46,157 bases of DNA from CAZVFX01 sp964626565 (GTDB taxonomy: Bacteria; Myxococcota_A; UBA9042; CAIXZC01). The stretch lies in contig CAZVFX010000057.1 in the NCBI GenBank assembly GCA_964626565.1, positions 1 through 46,157 of the forward strand, in the 5' to 3' direction. A program made the translations under genes and the position numbers. Below, in pieces: positions 9,601 through 17,869 of the stretch. Under the pieces are notes generated by a model. That model was given only the letters and a program-made list of their open reading frames with translations, did no database searches and was not told where the DNA came from. Position 1 is the stretch's first letter, and every line of letters begins with the position of its first letter.

Positions 9601-10591
9601 TGACCTCGACGACGGCCGTACCGTGCTGTCGGTTGACCACTCTGCCGGTGCGAAGACGGCTACCATCACGCTCAGCGCTCCCCTGGACGCCAACAACGAC
9701 CTGGGAGTCGATACGGTGGCGGCGACGCCGGGACAGGTGGTCGACGAATATGACAATCCGGCCGGTGCCGAGGAAATTGCCCTGGCAATGAGTTCAGCCT
9801 GTCCGGAAGGCGCCACGGGATTCCAGTTCTCGGAGCAGGCCGGCAGCTCCTTCGTGCTTGATGACGAGGGAATGCTGTACGGAGTAGTGAGCGACCCGGC
9901 AGAGACGCTTCCGGGAGACGGCCTGTTCCATGGAGACGGAGTCGACAACCGCATCGAGTTCCATACCAACCCCGACTGCCTCACCTCCGCGGACTCCATG
10001 ACACTTGAAGCGCGCTTCAAGCCGTCGGTGGTAGACGACGGTGACGGCAGCACCGTCCAGCGGGTCTTCGCAAGGGATATCCCCAGCAACTACCAGATGA
10101 GCGTCTGGCGGTCCACGGGCTCTGCGTGGACGCCGACATTCCAGCCTCCGGCCGGGGTTGCGTCCATCGCGTTCTGGTTGAAGCCTGTGGACCCCAACGG
10201 TGGCACCTCTTGGAAGGTTTCGCTCACCGACTACGACCTGTGCCCCATAGTGGCGGACCACTGGTACCGGGTCCGCCTGGTGTGGAATTCGGCCAAAGTG
10301 GGCGGTATTCCCGCCGACTACTTCATTGACGATCAGGGAGCCGCAGGTGACGACGTAGGGGAAAACTGGGCGGGATTCATCAACTGCACAGATGCGGACC
10401 AGTCACAATTCCCCGACGACAAAAAGTTGTTCGAAGGGGACGAGATGTTGACCGGCTCCGGCAGCTTTGCGGTGGGTGTCAACGTCAAGAACCTCGGGGC
10501 GCTGCACTTCAACGGTCTCATCGATTGGATAACCTGGTCCGACGTTCCGGACTATACAGGTCTGGACGACGACCCCATACCTCCTCAGTAA
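6656..10591 (+). CDS. Large multiheme cytochrome c with two LamG-like domains
   Basis: This 1311-residue protein has a signal peptide (1-26). Residues 39-650 hold 13 CXXCH heme c motifs plus two unusual candidates: C334-x8-C343-H344 and C640-x4-C645-H646. Many are followed by extra histidines (CHxxHG, HTETSHH), typical of bis-His low-potential hemes in the doubled-CXXCH/cytochrome c3-like families. The C-terminal half carries a LamG/concanavalin-like domain (about 669-930), an Ig-like domain with sequence like bacterial cadherin-type Ig modules (about 940-1040) and a second LamG-like domain (about 1090-1300). It is predicted to be periplasmic or extracellular, with heme wire and carbohydrate or surface-binding halves. 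It is translationally adjacent to the NHL lipoprotein, and converges on actF with 9 bases between stops. Electron partner and acceptor are unknown. Confidence 0.85.
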   Translation: MRRKTTIATVVVASLLVFVYALPNYALEPPHDISNGIGCGSCHAMHGTFLLPKGQELEVMCKSCHNPTGLAPEMADVANHIVGGGTKTVDCGACHDAHGPQISADAHAGGISAPNLSLIRADTNKYVSTALEPTLFQVKPDHYAFGEEQAPWNGVCQSCHTETSHHRNDSTADHHHQMATVQDIGCTVCHPHSGGFLATGGCTGCHAAPIGDRRQIAGPGGDFELAVHHVTTPVEDEDCTVCHYTGGHQGGVVKLKDADQGAALVYDFDPANPNSISPFCASCHDSDGAAKVGGPPFSDLQTPPDVAGSPGSEWAASAHATKPYPLNNNQPVGCFGDGVTSGCHGNAHGSPNFKMLAAGDAGTVSSTCFKCHTEGGVANMAISGPELADDIEEAFGLAKKHDLGSSVTIDGQAYTLECSTCHNPHLVSGKHAETGQGVSPITRPSFGDPVNNPRAMGKQLWGAIQGEKMDDYASTGTYRTPDGDELLGDQIPDYVTFCLDCHGPMSEPAGGISWTGDNHGLKSANVPNGGGAVPDWYGSGKGKGWNGDDCVSDDATCWPVISRGKGEQIFSRDPYDQAERIAGANFVLSCTDCHEAHGGTVSSMIRAELNGWPGSGTHIWNTSCNSCHYYYSDWHAGMSCGTASCHVSNSIHGMGAASGSTATRIFDPDLVAHFKFDGNLNDSGTWRNHGRWFDQAGSFTSGRFGKSILLDGDQPVEMGTRNEHWSTHEGYHGTWKFSEMKYNTTMEAWVYPTDANQSENLIFAKHTYTNGGYAMLLRKVGADLRAALMVNVNGGGGDAGWNGEDCNGLRGAFSSVKIPLNQWSHVAATFDTALPDADPADLSVGRIRIYVNGEDVTTSDPALSSCYSQPVAGEDDIFPYSEHSPDNEAVCYANHWCASALAFGGVMWGSGSRKGIIGRLDEIKLWNITRDAEYFETADSQTAPRIEHAEGTLGSDEVTILFNEDTYGPGGGALSDAAIVFTDLDDGRTVLSVDHSAGAKTATITLSAPLDANNDLGVDTVAATPGQVVDEYDNPAGAEEIALAMSSACPEGATGFQFSEQAGSSFVLDDEGMLYGVVSDPAETLPGDGLFHGDGVDNRIEFHTNPDCLTSADSMTLEARFKPSVVDDGDGSTVQRVFARDIPSNYQMSVWRSTGSAWTPTFQPPAGVASIAFWLKPVDPNGGTSWKVSLTDYDLCPIVADHWYRVRLVWNSAKVGGIPADYFIDDQGAAGDDVGENWAGFINCTDADQSQFPDDKKLFEGDEMLTGSGSFAVGVNVKNLGALHFNGLIDWITWSDVPDYTGLDDDPIPPQ

Positions 10592-10600
10592 CTGCGGCTT

Positions 10601-11590
10601 CTAATCCCGCTTGAGCAGAAACACCACCGGGACTCCGAGTACCGCCAATTGCACCGGCGCCCAGATCGGGGAGAGGTCGGCTACCGGCAGCAGATAGACA
10701 ACTTTCTCAACCAGCAGACCTGATAGAACCAGGCAGGCGAGGAAGATAACCAGCGGGACCGAGGTTTTCACGCGCCGGGAGATGAGTGCGGTGAAGGGCA
10801 CTGCGAACGCGGCCAGCACCACATATACAAACAGCGCGGTGGAGGTGGGAGTCGCCAGCCGTTTGGTGAAGAAGACCACTTCTTCAGGGATGTTTCCATA
10901 CCAGATGGTCAGGTATTGGGCGAAGAACAGGCCGCCCCAAAGCAGGGAAAAGCCGAACATGAGGGTCGCCGCATCCCGCAGGACAGGTTCCGTGGTCCGG
11001 TCCTTCCGATAGTTCAGCGCGGCGACGATAACCGCGACCGCAATGGCCGAGAAGATCGCTTCCACAAAAAAGAGCGCCGGGAACATGGTGGAGATCCAGG
11101 GAAACTCGAAGGACATGACCCAGTCCACGCCGGCCAACGATTGGGTAACCACGAATACGGCCAGATAGACCACTGCGAGGATCCCCTTGGAGGGCAGCCG
11201 GTTCCTGGCCGCGCGTGCGAACCAGTACCCGACCACAAAGGTGAGGGCCAGCAGGCCGACACTGCGAACCAGGAAGAAGGTTGGCTCCAACCAGGCGGTC
11301 TGGTGGTGGCTCCACTGGTACAGGTGCACATCGGCTGCGAAGACGGCAAAGGCCAGGGGGAAGACCAGCAGCGCCGGATATAGGCCGAGGAGCCGGTCCC
11401 TGAGCGCACCGAGCCACTCCCCTTCCCCGAGCTCGACAGTTGCGACCAGGGCCAGGGCGCCCTGCCCTACCCCGGACCAGAAGATCAGTGCCAGGAGCAA
11501 CGAAGTGTCAGCCGGACCGGCGACAAAGAGGTGCAGCACGGACGCGACCACCAGGGAGACCAGGGCAACAACCGCGAATTTCACGCTCAT
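10601..11590 (-). CDS. actF: Alternative complex III membrane subunit ActF
   Basis: A polytopic membrane protein of 329 residues with about ten predicted helices, ending the respiratory operon. ActF is the second NrfD-like subunit of alternative complex III and helps form its membrane core, possibly part of proton translocation. Family-like stretches include WVMSFEFPW (middle) and YLTIWYGNIPEE (about residue 230), which are common to ActF. It is shorter than the roughly 400 residues of some ActF proteins, but begins and ends cleanly. Its ATG overlaps the TGA of actD (ATGA, 11587-11590), implying translational coupling. The next gene downstream is convergent, 9 bases away. Confidence 0.88.
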   Translation of the reverse strand: MSVKFAVVALVSLVVASVLHLFVAGPADTSLLLALIFWSGVGQGALALVATVELGEGEWLGALRDRLLGLYPALLVFPLAFAVFAADVHLYQWSHHQTAWLEPTFFLVRSVGLLALTFVVGYWFARAARNRLPSKGILAVVYLAVFVVTQSLAGVDWVMSFEFPWISTMFPALFFVEAIFSAIAVAVIVAALNYRKDRTTEPVLRDAATLMFGFSLLWGGLFFAQYLTIWYGNIPEEVVFFTKRLATPTSTALFVYVVLAAFAVPFTALISRRVKTSVPLVIFLACLVLSGLLVEKVVYLLPVADLSPIWAPVQLAVLGVPVVFLLKRD

Positions 11591-12021
11591 GCCTCACCTT
11601 CCTTGACGATCACAATGAACCGATTGTCATGCTCGGTAGGTTGAATAATACCCTTCAGTGAGGGGAACCGGCCGAGGACCAGAAAGCCGACGAAGGAGGC
11701 TATGGCGCCCAGGAGAATGGTGAGTTCAAACGCGATCACCAGGAACGCCGGAATAGAGATCAGAGGCTTGCCGCCGGTGATAAGGGGCCAGTCCAGTACG
11801 GTGAAGATGGTAAGCGCGAATCCGGCGAAGAGTCCGCCAAGGGCGCCTGCCAGAGTAAAGAACTTGAGTTTGCTGGGCGGAGCGTTGAGCAGATGCTCCG
11901 CCTCGTGCACGTGGAAGGGGGTGATAAGTGAGATGTTCTTCCTCTCCACGCCGCTGGCCAGCAGCTCCCGGAGTTTCTCCAGGAAGGGCTGCACCTCTTC
12001 GAACGCCCATTGCGTGCTCAT
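11587..12021 (-). CDS. actD: Alternative complex III subunit ActD (DUF3341)
   Basis: A 144-residue protein with a soluble N-terminal ferredoxin-like half and two membrane helices (about 57-80 and 90-118). This layout, plus the sequence SLITPFHVHEAEHLL and ending RFIVIV, matches the ActD/DUF3341 subunit, which packs against ActC and ActF and is thought to have arisen from a duplicated regulator-like fold. It carries no cofactor motif. It overlaps actC (12018-12021) and actF (11587-11590) by four bases each, so the three are co-translated. Confidence 0.9.
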   Translation of the reverse strand: MSTQWAFEEVQPFLEKLRELLASGVERKNISLITPFHVHEAEHLLNAPPSKLKFFTLAGALGGLFAGFALTIFTVLDWPLITGGKPLISIPAFLVIAFELTILLGAIASFVGFLVLGRFPSLKGIIQPTEHDNRFIVIVKEGEA

Positions 12022-13316
12022 AGCTTCTGCTCCTTTACTTCGGTGATCGCCACCACCGGCAGCACCTTGGTGAATATCAGGAAGAGGGTGAAGAACAGGC
12101 CGAAGCTGCCCAGGGTGATGCCCACTTCGATGAGACTCGGGGTGTACAATCCCCAGTTGTACGGGTCAAAGTCCCGGGACAGCGAACTGACGATGATGAC
12201 GAATCGCTCGAGCCACATCCCCACGTTCACGAACAGCGAAAGTATAAAGAGGAACACGAGGTTCCGCCTCAGCCGACGGACGAACACGGTGAGAGGTAGA
12301 ATGCTGTTGCACAGGATCATCAGCCAGTACAAATACCGATAGTCTCCTTTCAACCGGTACATGAAGTGGGCCATCTCGAATTTATGTCCGCTGTAGAGGG
12401 CCAGGGCCCACTCCACGCCGTAGGCGAAGGTCACAATAAGTGAAGTGACCAACATGACCTGGGCGAGCTTGTCGAAGTGGTCAACCGTAATGATCTTCTC
12501 GAGCCCGTATATCTTCCGCATGGGAACAACGAGGGTCATGACCATTGCGGTGCCGGAGAAGATTGCCCCGGCCACGAAATACGGTGCAAAGATGGTGGTG
12601 TGCCACCCGGGAACAACGCTCATGGCGAAATCCCACGACACCACGGAGTGAACAGAGATGACGAGGGGGGTCGCGAACGCGGCCAGAAACATGTACAGCT
12701 TGGCGTAGTGCTTCCACTGGCTGTTGCTACCTTCCCACCCCAGCGACAACACCGAATAGATCCACTTGCGGATCCCGGTGGTCCGACTCCGCACGATGGC
12801 GAGGTCGGGAATGAGGCCCACGTAGAAGAAGATGGCGGAGACGGTGAAATAGGTGCTGACTGCGAACACGTCCCAGACCAGGGGCGACCGGAAATTCACC
12901 CACAGAAGTCTCTGGTTGGGATAAGGAAAAAGCCAGTAGGCAAACCAGGTGCGCCCCAGGTGTATGAGCGGGAACAACCCCGCGGTCATCACCGCGATGA
13001 GCGTCATGGCTTCAGCGGAACGGTTAAAACTGCTCCGGAATTGAGCCCGAAACAGAAACAGCACTGCGGAGATTAGGGTGCCTGAATGGGCGATGCCGAC
13101 CCAGAACACAAAGTCGGTGATGAACACTCCCCAGCCAACCGGGTGGGTGATGCCGGCAGCCCCGAGCCCCTTGTAGATCTGCCAGCCCCAGCAGCCCATG
13201 CCGACAGCGAACATGAGCGCGGACACTCCCAGCGCCACCCAGTAGAGGAACTTGGGCTTGCCCATGGCGGCCAGTACGGTGGTGTCGAGCCCATCTGCGT
13301 ACGGTTTCAGATTCAT
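12018..13316 (-). CDS. actC: Alternative complex III quinol-binding subunit ActC (NrfD family)
   Basis: A 432-residue integral membrane protein with about ten helices, of the NrfD/PsrC family. ActC binds the quinol near the periplasmic iron-sulfur subunit ActB. The sequence has the strongly conserved ActC stretch with LIHLGRTWFAYWLFPYP followed by FRSPLVWD (about residues 138-165). The ATG sits 4 bases after the actB stop, with GGAGAAGG overlapping the end of actB as ribosome binding site, and the end overlaps actD by 4 bases. Confidence 0.92.
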   Translation of the reverse strand: MNLKPYADGLDTTVLAAMGKPKFLYWVALGVSALMFAVGMGCWGWQIYKGLGAAGITHPVGWGVFITDFVFWVGIAHSGTLISAVLFLFRAQFRSSFNRSAEAMTLIAVMTAGLFPLIHLGRTWFAYWLFPYPNQRLLWVNFRSPLVWDVFAVSTYFTVSAIFFYVGLIPDLAIVRSRTTGIRKWIYSVLSLGWEGSNSQWKHYAKLYMFLAAFATPLVISVHSVVSWDFAMSVVPGWHTTIFAPYFVAGAIFSGTAMVMTLVVPMRKIYGLEKIITVDHFDKLAQVMLVTSLIVTFAYGVEWALALYSGHKFEMAHFMYRLKGDYRYLYWLMILCNSILPLTVFVRRLRRNLVFLFILSLFVNVGMWLERFVIIVSSLSRDFDPYNWGLYTPSLIEVGITLGSFGLFFTLFLIFTKVLPVVAITEVKEQKL

Positions 13317-13320
13317 GGTC

Positions 13321-16056
13321 TTACGCCTTCTCCTTCTTCAGGTAGTACACCGCCGGGCGAGTGCCGATCTCCTCCAGCACCCGATAGGCTCTCGGGGAGT
13401 GGGCCAGCCGGAACACCTCCGAATTGGGGTCTTCCAGGTTACCGAAAATGATCGCTCCGGTGGGGCAGGTCTGGGCGCAGGCGGTGACAATCTCTCCGTC
13501 GCGCACCTTGCGCCCCTGATCCTTAGCGGTGTCCTTGCCCGCACGAATGCGCTGGATACAGAAGGTGCACTTCTCCATCACCCCCTTGGGCCGCTGTGAA
13601 ACTTCCGGATTCACCATCTGGTCCAACGGCTCCGGTTTCGGATGATCATACCAGTTGAAACGCCTCGCCTTGTAAGGACAGTTATTCGAGCAATAGCGCG
13701 TACCTACGCACCGATTGTAAATCTGTGCGTTTAGCCCTTCCGGGTTGTGGTAGGTCGCATAGACGGGGCAAACCGGCTCGCACGGAGCATGGTCGCACTG
13801 CTGGCACATCATGGGTACGAACACCAGGCCGTTGTCTCCATCGAGGTAAGGCTGGATGCGCAACCAGGACATCTCCCGGCCCCTTATGTGCTCGTCCGGC
13901 CCCACAATGGGGATGTTGTTTTCCACATAACATGCCGCTACGCAAGCCGAGCAACCGGTGCATTTGTCCAGGTCGATGGCCATGCCCCACCGATAGTCCG
14001 TGTGCTCGTGCTCGGGGTAGAGGGTTTCCTGGCCTTTATGGTGGTGCCCGCCGGGTAACGGCGGCAGTATTCCCCGCAGCCGGGCTTCCTCCACGGAGCC
14101 GGAGACAACAGGGAGAGCGCCTTGTGAAGGTACCCGCTCACCCCGTTCCATTTCTATGGCCTGAATGATGCGTACCAGTTCTCCGGTTTCTTCGTCCACA
14201 GGCAGGTGAGTGGCTCGTCCGGCAACCACCACCCGCTGGGGAAGACCTGCCACGACCCGAACCTTGCGAGTTCCAAATCCCTTATCGCCAAATGCCATCC
14301 ACCCGTCTTCGAGACCTTCAGCCTGGACCATGTCGGGTCCCACGCTGACTGAGAGCTGTTCGTCGTAGGTCACGCTGGATACGGGGTCAGGGATCTCGTT
14401 GAGCAGTCTCAGCGCCCGGCTGCCGCCGGTCAGGCGGTGCGAAGGTGCAACAATCGCGGTTACGGCGCGGTCCCCCGCCGGCTCGGGCAAGGAGGTCCGC
14501 CGCAATCGATTGGCAGTGCGCCCCACGATGGGAGCAAGCTTGACCGGCTTGACCGACGTTTCCAAGACGCCCCTGGCCAACCACTCATCCGACGCCGGCA
14601 AGTTCCACCGCCGCACCAGGTACTCCTGGTACGACTCCTTGCTGCCCATCAGTCCGAGCAGAATGTCCCCCAGTGTGCGGGTGTCGTGGAGTGGAGCAGA
14701 GACCACCGGCTGGATCAGTGTTCTAACGCCCCGGCGTTGCTCAGCGTCTCCCCAGGACTCAAGTGCGTGTGAGGTGGGCAGTTCCAAATGCCAGCCTTCG
14801 TCCTCAGCCCGGCCCATTTCGGTGAGCGCAACAGCAAGAGAGGCTCCCCCCGGTGTGACCGTCCGCAGGTCGGCGCCTTCGGGAGTGATTCCCGCGGCCA
14901 TCAACACCCCAATCTTCCCTTGGGCGACGTCCGCGTTTAGCCGTTCCAGATCGGAATGGGTGCCCAACCGGGCGGTGTTCTCTGACCGTGAGAAATCGAC
15001 GGTCTTACCCACCGCACCGAGTTGCCACTGCAAGATAGCGGTAAGTACGGCTGCGTCCAGTCCCCCTTGGTACGCGGTAGCAATCTCGCCGGCCAACAGC
15101 AGAGGAGATTTGGCGTTGAGCAGGGCGTGCACCAGAGAGTCGATAGCTGATTCGGGCAGCCCTGTGCGTTGAGCCGCATCCTGGAGACTGACTGCCGGGA
15201 CCGCTCCTCGCAGCTTGTCGGGGAGCTGGTTGGGGCCTTTGACTCGGGCAATAAGGTGGGCCAGCAGGTACGGTTCGCTGGCGGCCTTGACCACAAGGCG
15301 GTCGGTGGCTCGACTGCCGGAAACGGTGAGGTGAGGTTCAAGGTGGAACCACTTCAGGCCTCGACTCTGCACTTCGCTGAACTGACGGCCGAACCTGACG
15401 GGATTTATGAAGGTCCCCATGATATCGGCGCCCAAGGAAACCAGAAGGTCGCAGCGGGCTACGTCGTAGAAGGGCACCTCGTTTCTTCCGAACACCAGGT
15501 CATTGGCCTTTCTGATGGCGCCGTGGTGTTCTGCTTCGAACTCGGGCAGTCGCTCAATTCCCATCTCTGCGCAGAAGTCATCAACCAGTGAGCCAAGCGT
15601 TCCGGTGGTGCGTCGGCCCAGGTAAACGTTGCGTGTTCCTGCGCGGCGCGATTCTTCCAGCGCCCCGCGGATCGTGTCGTAGGCTGCGTCCCACGTCGGG
15701 GAGGTTGCCTGTGCGCTTGCAGTTCGCTGCACCGGGTGACGCAGGCGGTCCGGGCTGTACAAGCGTTCCAGGGACGCCTGCCCGCGCACGCAAAGAGCGC
15801 CGCGGTTGTCGGGGTGGTCGGGGTTGCCTTCCAGCTTCACCGGCCTTCCGTCCATCACCTTCACCGCCAGCCCGCAGCCGGCCGGGCATTCGGTGCAGGT
15901 GGACCGGTACCAGGTCGGCTCCCCGGGGACGATTCCGTCTTCGGGCGGCACCAGGTACGGAATCAGCTTCTTCTGCGCCTTGTCCAACTGGCAACTCGAG
16001 GCCACTGCCCCGCCGGACAGGACGCTCATCAGCTTTATGAAATCTCGTCGTTTCAT
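13321..16056 (-). CDS. actB: Alternative complex III iron-sulfur subunit ActB (molybdopterin-oxidoreductase-like)
   Basis: This 911-residue periplasmic subunit begins with a twin-arginine-type signal (KRRDFIKL) ending in ASSC at Cys22, possibly a lipobox. Residues ~45-660 resemble the molybdopterin oxidoreductase fold; ~690-870 form a ferredoxin domain with the motifs CTGCSACVAAC, CQQCDHAPCEPVC, CVGTRYCSNNC, CTFC and CAQTCP, giving the ligands for three [4Fe-4S] and one [3Fe-4S] cluster usual in ActB. In addition, a complete C54-x2-C57-x3-C61-x27-C89 motif is present at the N-terminus, the classic proximal cluster site of molybdoenzymes. ActB takes electrons from quinol at ActC and passes them to the heme subunits. 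Molybdenum binding is not expected for the family. It lies between actA (13-base gap) and actC. Confidence 0.93.
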   Translation of the reverse strand: MKRRDFIKLMSVLSGGAVASSCQLDKAQKKLIPYLVPPEDGIVPGEPTWYRSTCTECPAGCGLAVKVMDGRPVKLEGNPDHPDNRGALCVRGQASLERLYSPDRLRHPVQRTASAQATSPTWDAAYDTIRGALEESRRAGTRNVYLGRRTTGTLGSLVDDFCAEMGIERLPEFEAEHHGAIRKANDLVFGRNEVPFYDVARCDLLVSLGADIMGTFINPVRFGRQFSEVQSRGLKWFHLEPHLTVSGSRATDRLVVKAASEPYLLAHLIARVKGPNQLPDKLRGAVPAVSLQDAAQRTGLPESAIDSLVHALLNAKSPLLLAGEIATAYQGGLDAAVLTAILQWQLGAVGKTVDFSRSENTARLGTHSDLERLNADVAQGKIGVLMAAGITPEGADLRTVTPGGASLAVALTEMGRAEDEGWHLELPTSHALESWGDAEQRRGVRTLIQPVVSAPLHDTRTLGDILLGLMGSKESYQEYLVRRWNLPASDEWLARGVLETSVKPVKLAPIVGRTANRLRRTSLPEPAGDRAVTAIVAPSHRLTGGSRALRLLNEIPDPVSSVTYDEQLSVSVGPDMVQAEGLEDGWMAFGDKGFGTRKVRVVAGLPQRVVVAGRATHLPVDEETGELVRIIQAIEMERGERVPSQGALPVVSGSVEEARLRGILPPLPGGHHHKGQETLYPEHEHTDYRWGMAIDLDKCTGCSACVAACYVENNIPIVGPDEHIRGREMSWLRIQPYLDGDNGLVFVPMMCQQCDHAPCEPVCPVYATYHNPEGLNAQIYNRCVGTRYCSNNCPYKARRFNWYDHPKPEPLDQMVNPEVSQRPKGVMEKCTFCIQRIRAGKDTAKDQGRKVRDGEIVTACAQTCPTGAIIFGNLEDPNSEVFRLAHSPRAYRVLEEIGTRPAVYYLKKEKA

Positions 16057-16069
16057 TGTTGGCTACCTG

Positions 16070-16582
16070 TCATTTGTGGCACGTCAAGCAATCGGTGGAT
16101 GCTTCCTTCATTCGGTGGCAACCCACGCACCAGCCCATCTCCAGGGATCTTACCCTCCGCATGCGCGGCATCCCCTCGACATCCCCGTGGCACGTGCGGC
16201 ACTCGACCCCGGCTTTGATGTGCCGCTTGTGGGTGAAGTGAACGTGCCAGGGAAGGTCGTGAACCTTTACCCACTCCACCGGCCGGTCTTCAGCGAGGTA
16301 CTCCTGCAGTTTCTTCACCTCGGGGTTATCGGTTTCCATTTTGCCGTGGCACTCGGCGCAAATACTCATGGCCGGCACCGTGGCCCTCTTGCCCTTGTCG
16401 GCATACTGATGGCATTTGGTACATTCCAGCGCCAGTTCACCGGCGTGGCGCACATGGCTGAATGCAATTGGCTGCTCCGGGGCGACGTCCTCGAGGTACC
16501 ACAAGAATCCCACCCCGAGTATCGCCGCAATGCACGTTGCGAAAAACCCGCTCACAGCCATGAGGATCAGCGCCTTCTTCAT
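16070..16582 (-). CDS. actA: Alternative complex III pentaheme cytochrome ActA
   Basis: A 170-residue protein with one N-terminal membrane helix (residues 5-28) and five CXXCH motifs (CTKCH, CAECH, CRTCH, CVGCH, CLTCH), the number and spacing typical of ActA. Extra histidines such as HVRH and HFTHKRH can serve as distal heme ligands. It faces the periplasm and relays electrons from ActB toward the monoheme cytochrome and the oxidase. Its ATG overlaps the stop of the upstream membrane/cytochrome fusion (16579-16582), so the two proteins are coupled and probably made in equal amounts. Confidence 0.93.
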   Translation of the reverse strand: MKKALILMAVSGFFATCIAAILGVGFLWYLEDVAPEQPIAFSHVRHAGELALECTKCHQYADKGKRATVPAMSICAECHGKMETDNPEVKKLQEYLAEDRPVEWVKVHDLPWHVHFTHKRHIKAGVECRTCHGDVEGMPRMRRVRSLEMGWCVGCHRMKEASTDCLTCHK

Positions 16583-17841
16583 TTGGCACCTCCCTCGGCC
16601 GTACGCGCAGCCAATTCCTCCAGCAGGTACACGGCCACGGACTGCACCTCGATCTCGTTGAGCCCCTGGTTGGGCATTACGGGGAAGGCCGGATCAATCT
16701 TCACCGGGTCCCGGAGGAACGCCTTCAGTTTCTCCGCGTCCGAGGCATATTTGGGCACCACATCGAGGTAGGCCGGGCCCACCACCTTTTCGTCCCACTT
16801 GTGGCAGGCGCTGCAACGGTCGTCGAAAATCTGCCTCCCCAGTTCCGGATCCGGCTCCGAGGGTTTGTAGAGACCGGCCTGGGCGGCTGCAGCGGCATCC
16901 CTCGTCGTCTCGGCCTGCTGTGCCAGGAGGCGTAAAAACTCCTGGTTGGCGGTGGCTTGAAGGTTGAGCCCCTTGAACTGAACCAGCCCGAAGACGACGA
17001 TGGCGAGCACCAGGGCAGGCGTGGCGAGTTTCGTATGCTTGCCCAGCAGCATGGCCACCGCGGCCAGACAGGTCAGACAGAGCAGGGCCACCACTGCGAT
17101 AGCCAGTCCGAAAGCCGCGTAGGACAGCGCCTGTGACGGCGCGGTCGCCAGGTCCCAGACGATGTGGACGGGAATCAGCACGGAGGCGCCGGCCAGCAGC
17201 CCCAGCCCCCAGTACAACATCTGATTGCGGGCAGGCGCGTCGTCGGGAAGGCGCCGCTCTTCCCACCTGAAATTGAAGAAGAGGATGGCTGCTCCGGTGA
17301 GCAGGATCCCCAGCAACGAGAAGATACCGAAGTGGACGATTACCTGGATGGAGAAAACGTGGGGAAGGGGTGCATACTCGAACATCCACCGTCCCGGGTG
17401 TGCCACCAGGTCCATGATACTGACGAAGAAGAAGTATGACCCTACGAGGCCCAGATGGCCCAGGACTCCCACCACCGGATTTAGGGTGCGCTGGTAGACA
17501 AAAAGAAGGAACATGGATGAAAGCGCGATAACTGTAAAGCGCTCAAGGTAAAGGTCTATGGGTATTTCTGCGCCGTAGAGGTACTGGCTGAGCAACAGGA
17601 GCAGACAGACCAGCGGAATAATCCCGAAGATGAGCCATCCTGCGCGGTTGGCAGCCACCAGGTCGATGAACTGCCTGGCCAGGCCCGGCCGGGGAATGCG
17701 GTGGGCCACCGACAGTGCGCTCGAGACCATGAGCAGGCCTACGTACGGCAGGTGCAGCATCAACAGGAAGAAGATCAGCAGCGGCAGCAGGCCGAAATGT
17801 TGGGCTGAGGGAGGCAGCAGCAGGTGCTCGACAATTCCCAT
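16579..17841 (-). CDS. Eight-helix membrane protein fused to monoheme cytochrome c (ActE-like)
   Basis: The first ~310 residues contain about eight hydrophobic helices; the last ~90 form a class I cytochrome c with CSACH (~343) and a likely axial Met in VMPNQG (~388). No separate actE gene exists in the operon, and the position directly before actA suggests the heme domain takes the ActE role of carrying electrons from ActA to the caa3 oxidase. Standard ActE is a roughly 200-residue lipoprotein with no polytopic part, so this is a fusion. Membrane histidines recur (His15, His30, GHLGLV, PHVFSIQVIVHFG, PVHIVWD), so heme b or quinone binding is conceivable but unproven. It starts 28 bases after ctaB; GGAGG lies 12 bases upstream of the ATG. 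Function is inferred from context. Confidence 0.8.
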   Translation of the reverse strand: MGIVEHLLLPPSAQHFGLLPLLIFFLLMLHLPYVGLLMVSSALSVAHRIPRPGLARQFIDLVAANRAGWLIFGIIPLVCLLLLLSQYLYGAEIPIDLYLERFTVIALSSMFLLFVYQRTLNPVVGVLGHLGLVGSYFFFVSIMDLVAHPGRWMFEYAPLPHVFSIQVIVHFGIFSLLGILLTGAAILFFNFRWEERRLPDDAPARNQMLYWGLGLLAGASVLIPVHIVWDLATAPSQALSYAAFGLAIAVVALLCLTCLAAVAMLLGKHTKLATPALVLAIVVFGLVQFKGLNLQATANQEFLRLLAQQAETTRDAAAAAQAGLYKPSEPDPELGRQIFDDRCSACHKWDEKVVGPAYLDVVPKYASDAEKLKAFLRDPVKIDPAFPVMPNQGLNEIEVQSVAVYLLEELAARTAEGGAK

Positions 17842-17869
17842 CGTCTCGTTGTTCCTCCGTTAGGCGGCT

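Noticed and set aside
13321..16056. Formate dehydrogenase or polysulfide reductase catalytic subunit
   Set aside because: The C-terminal fused ferredoxin domain, the flanking pentaheme ActA and the ActC, ActD and ActF neighbours identify ActB of alternative complex III, not a molybdoenzyme.
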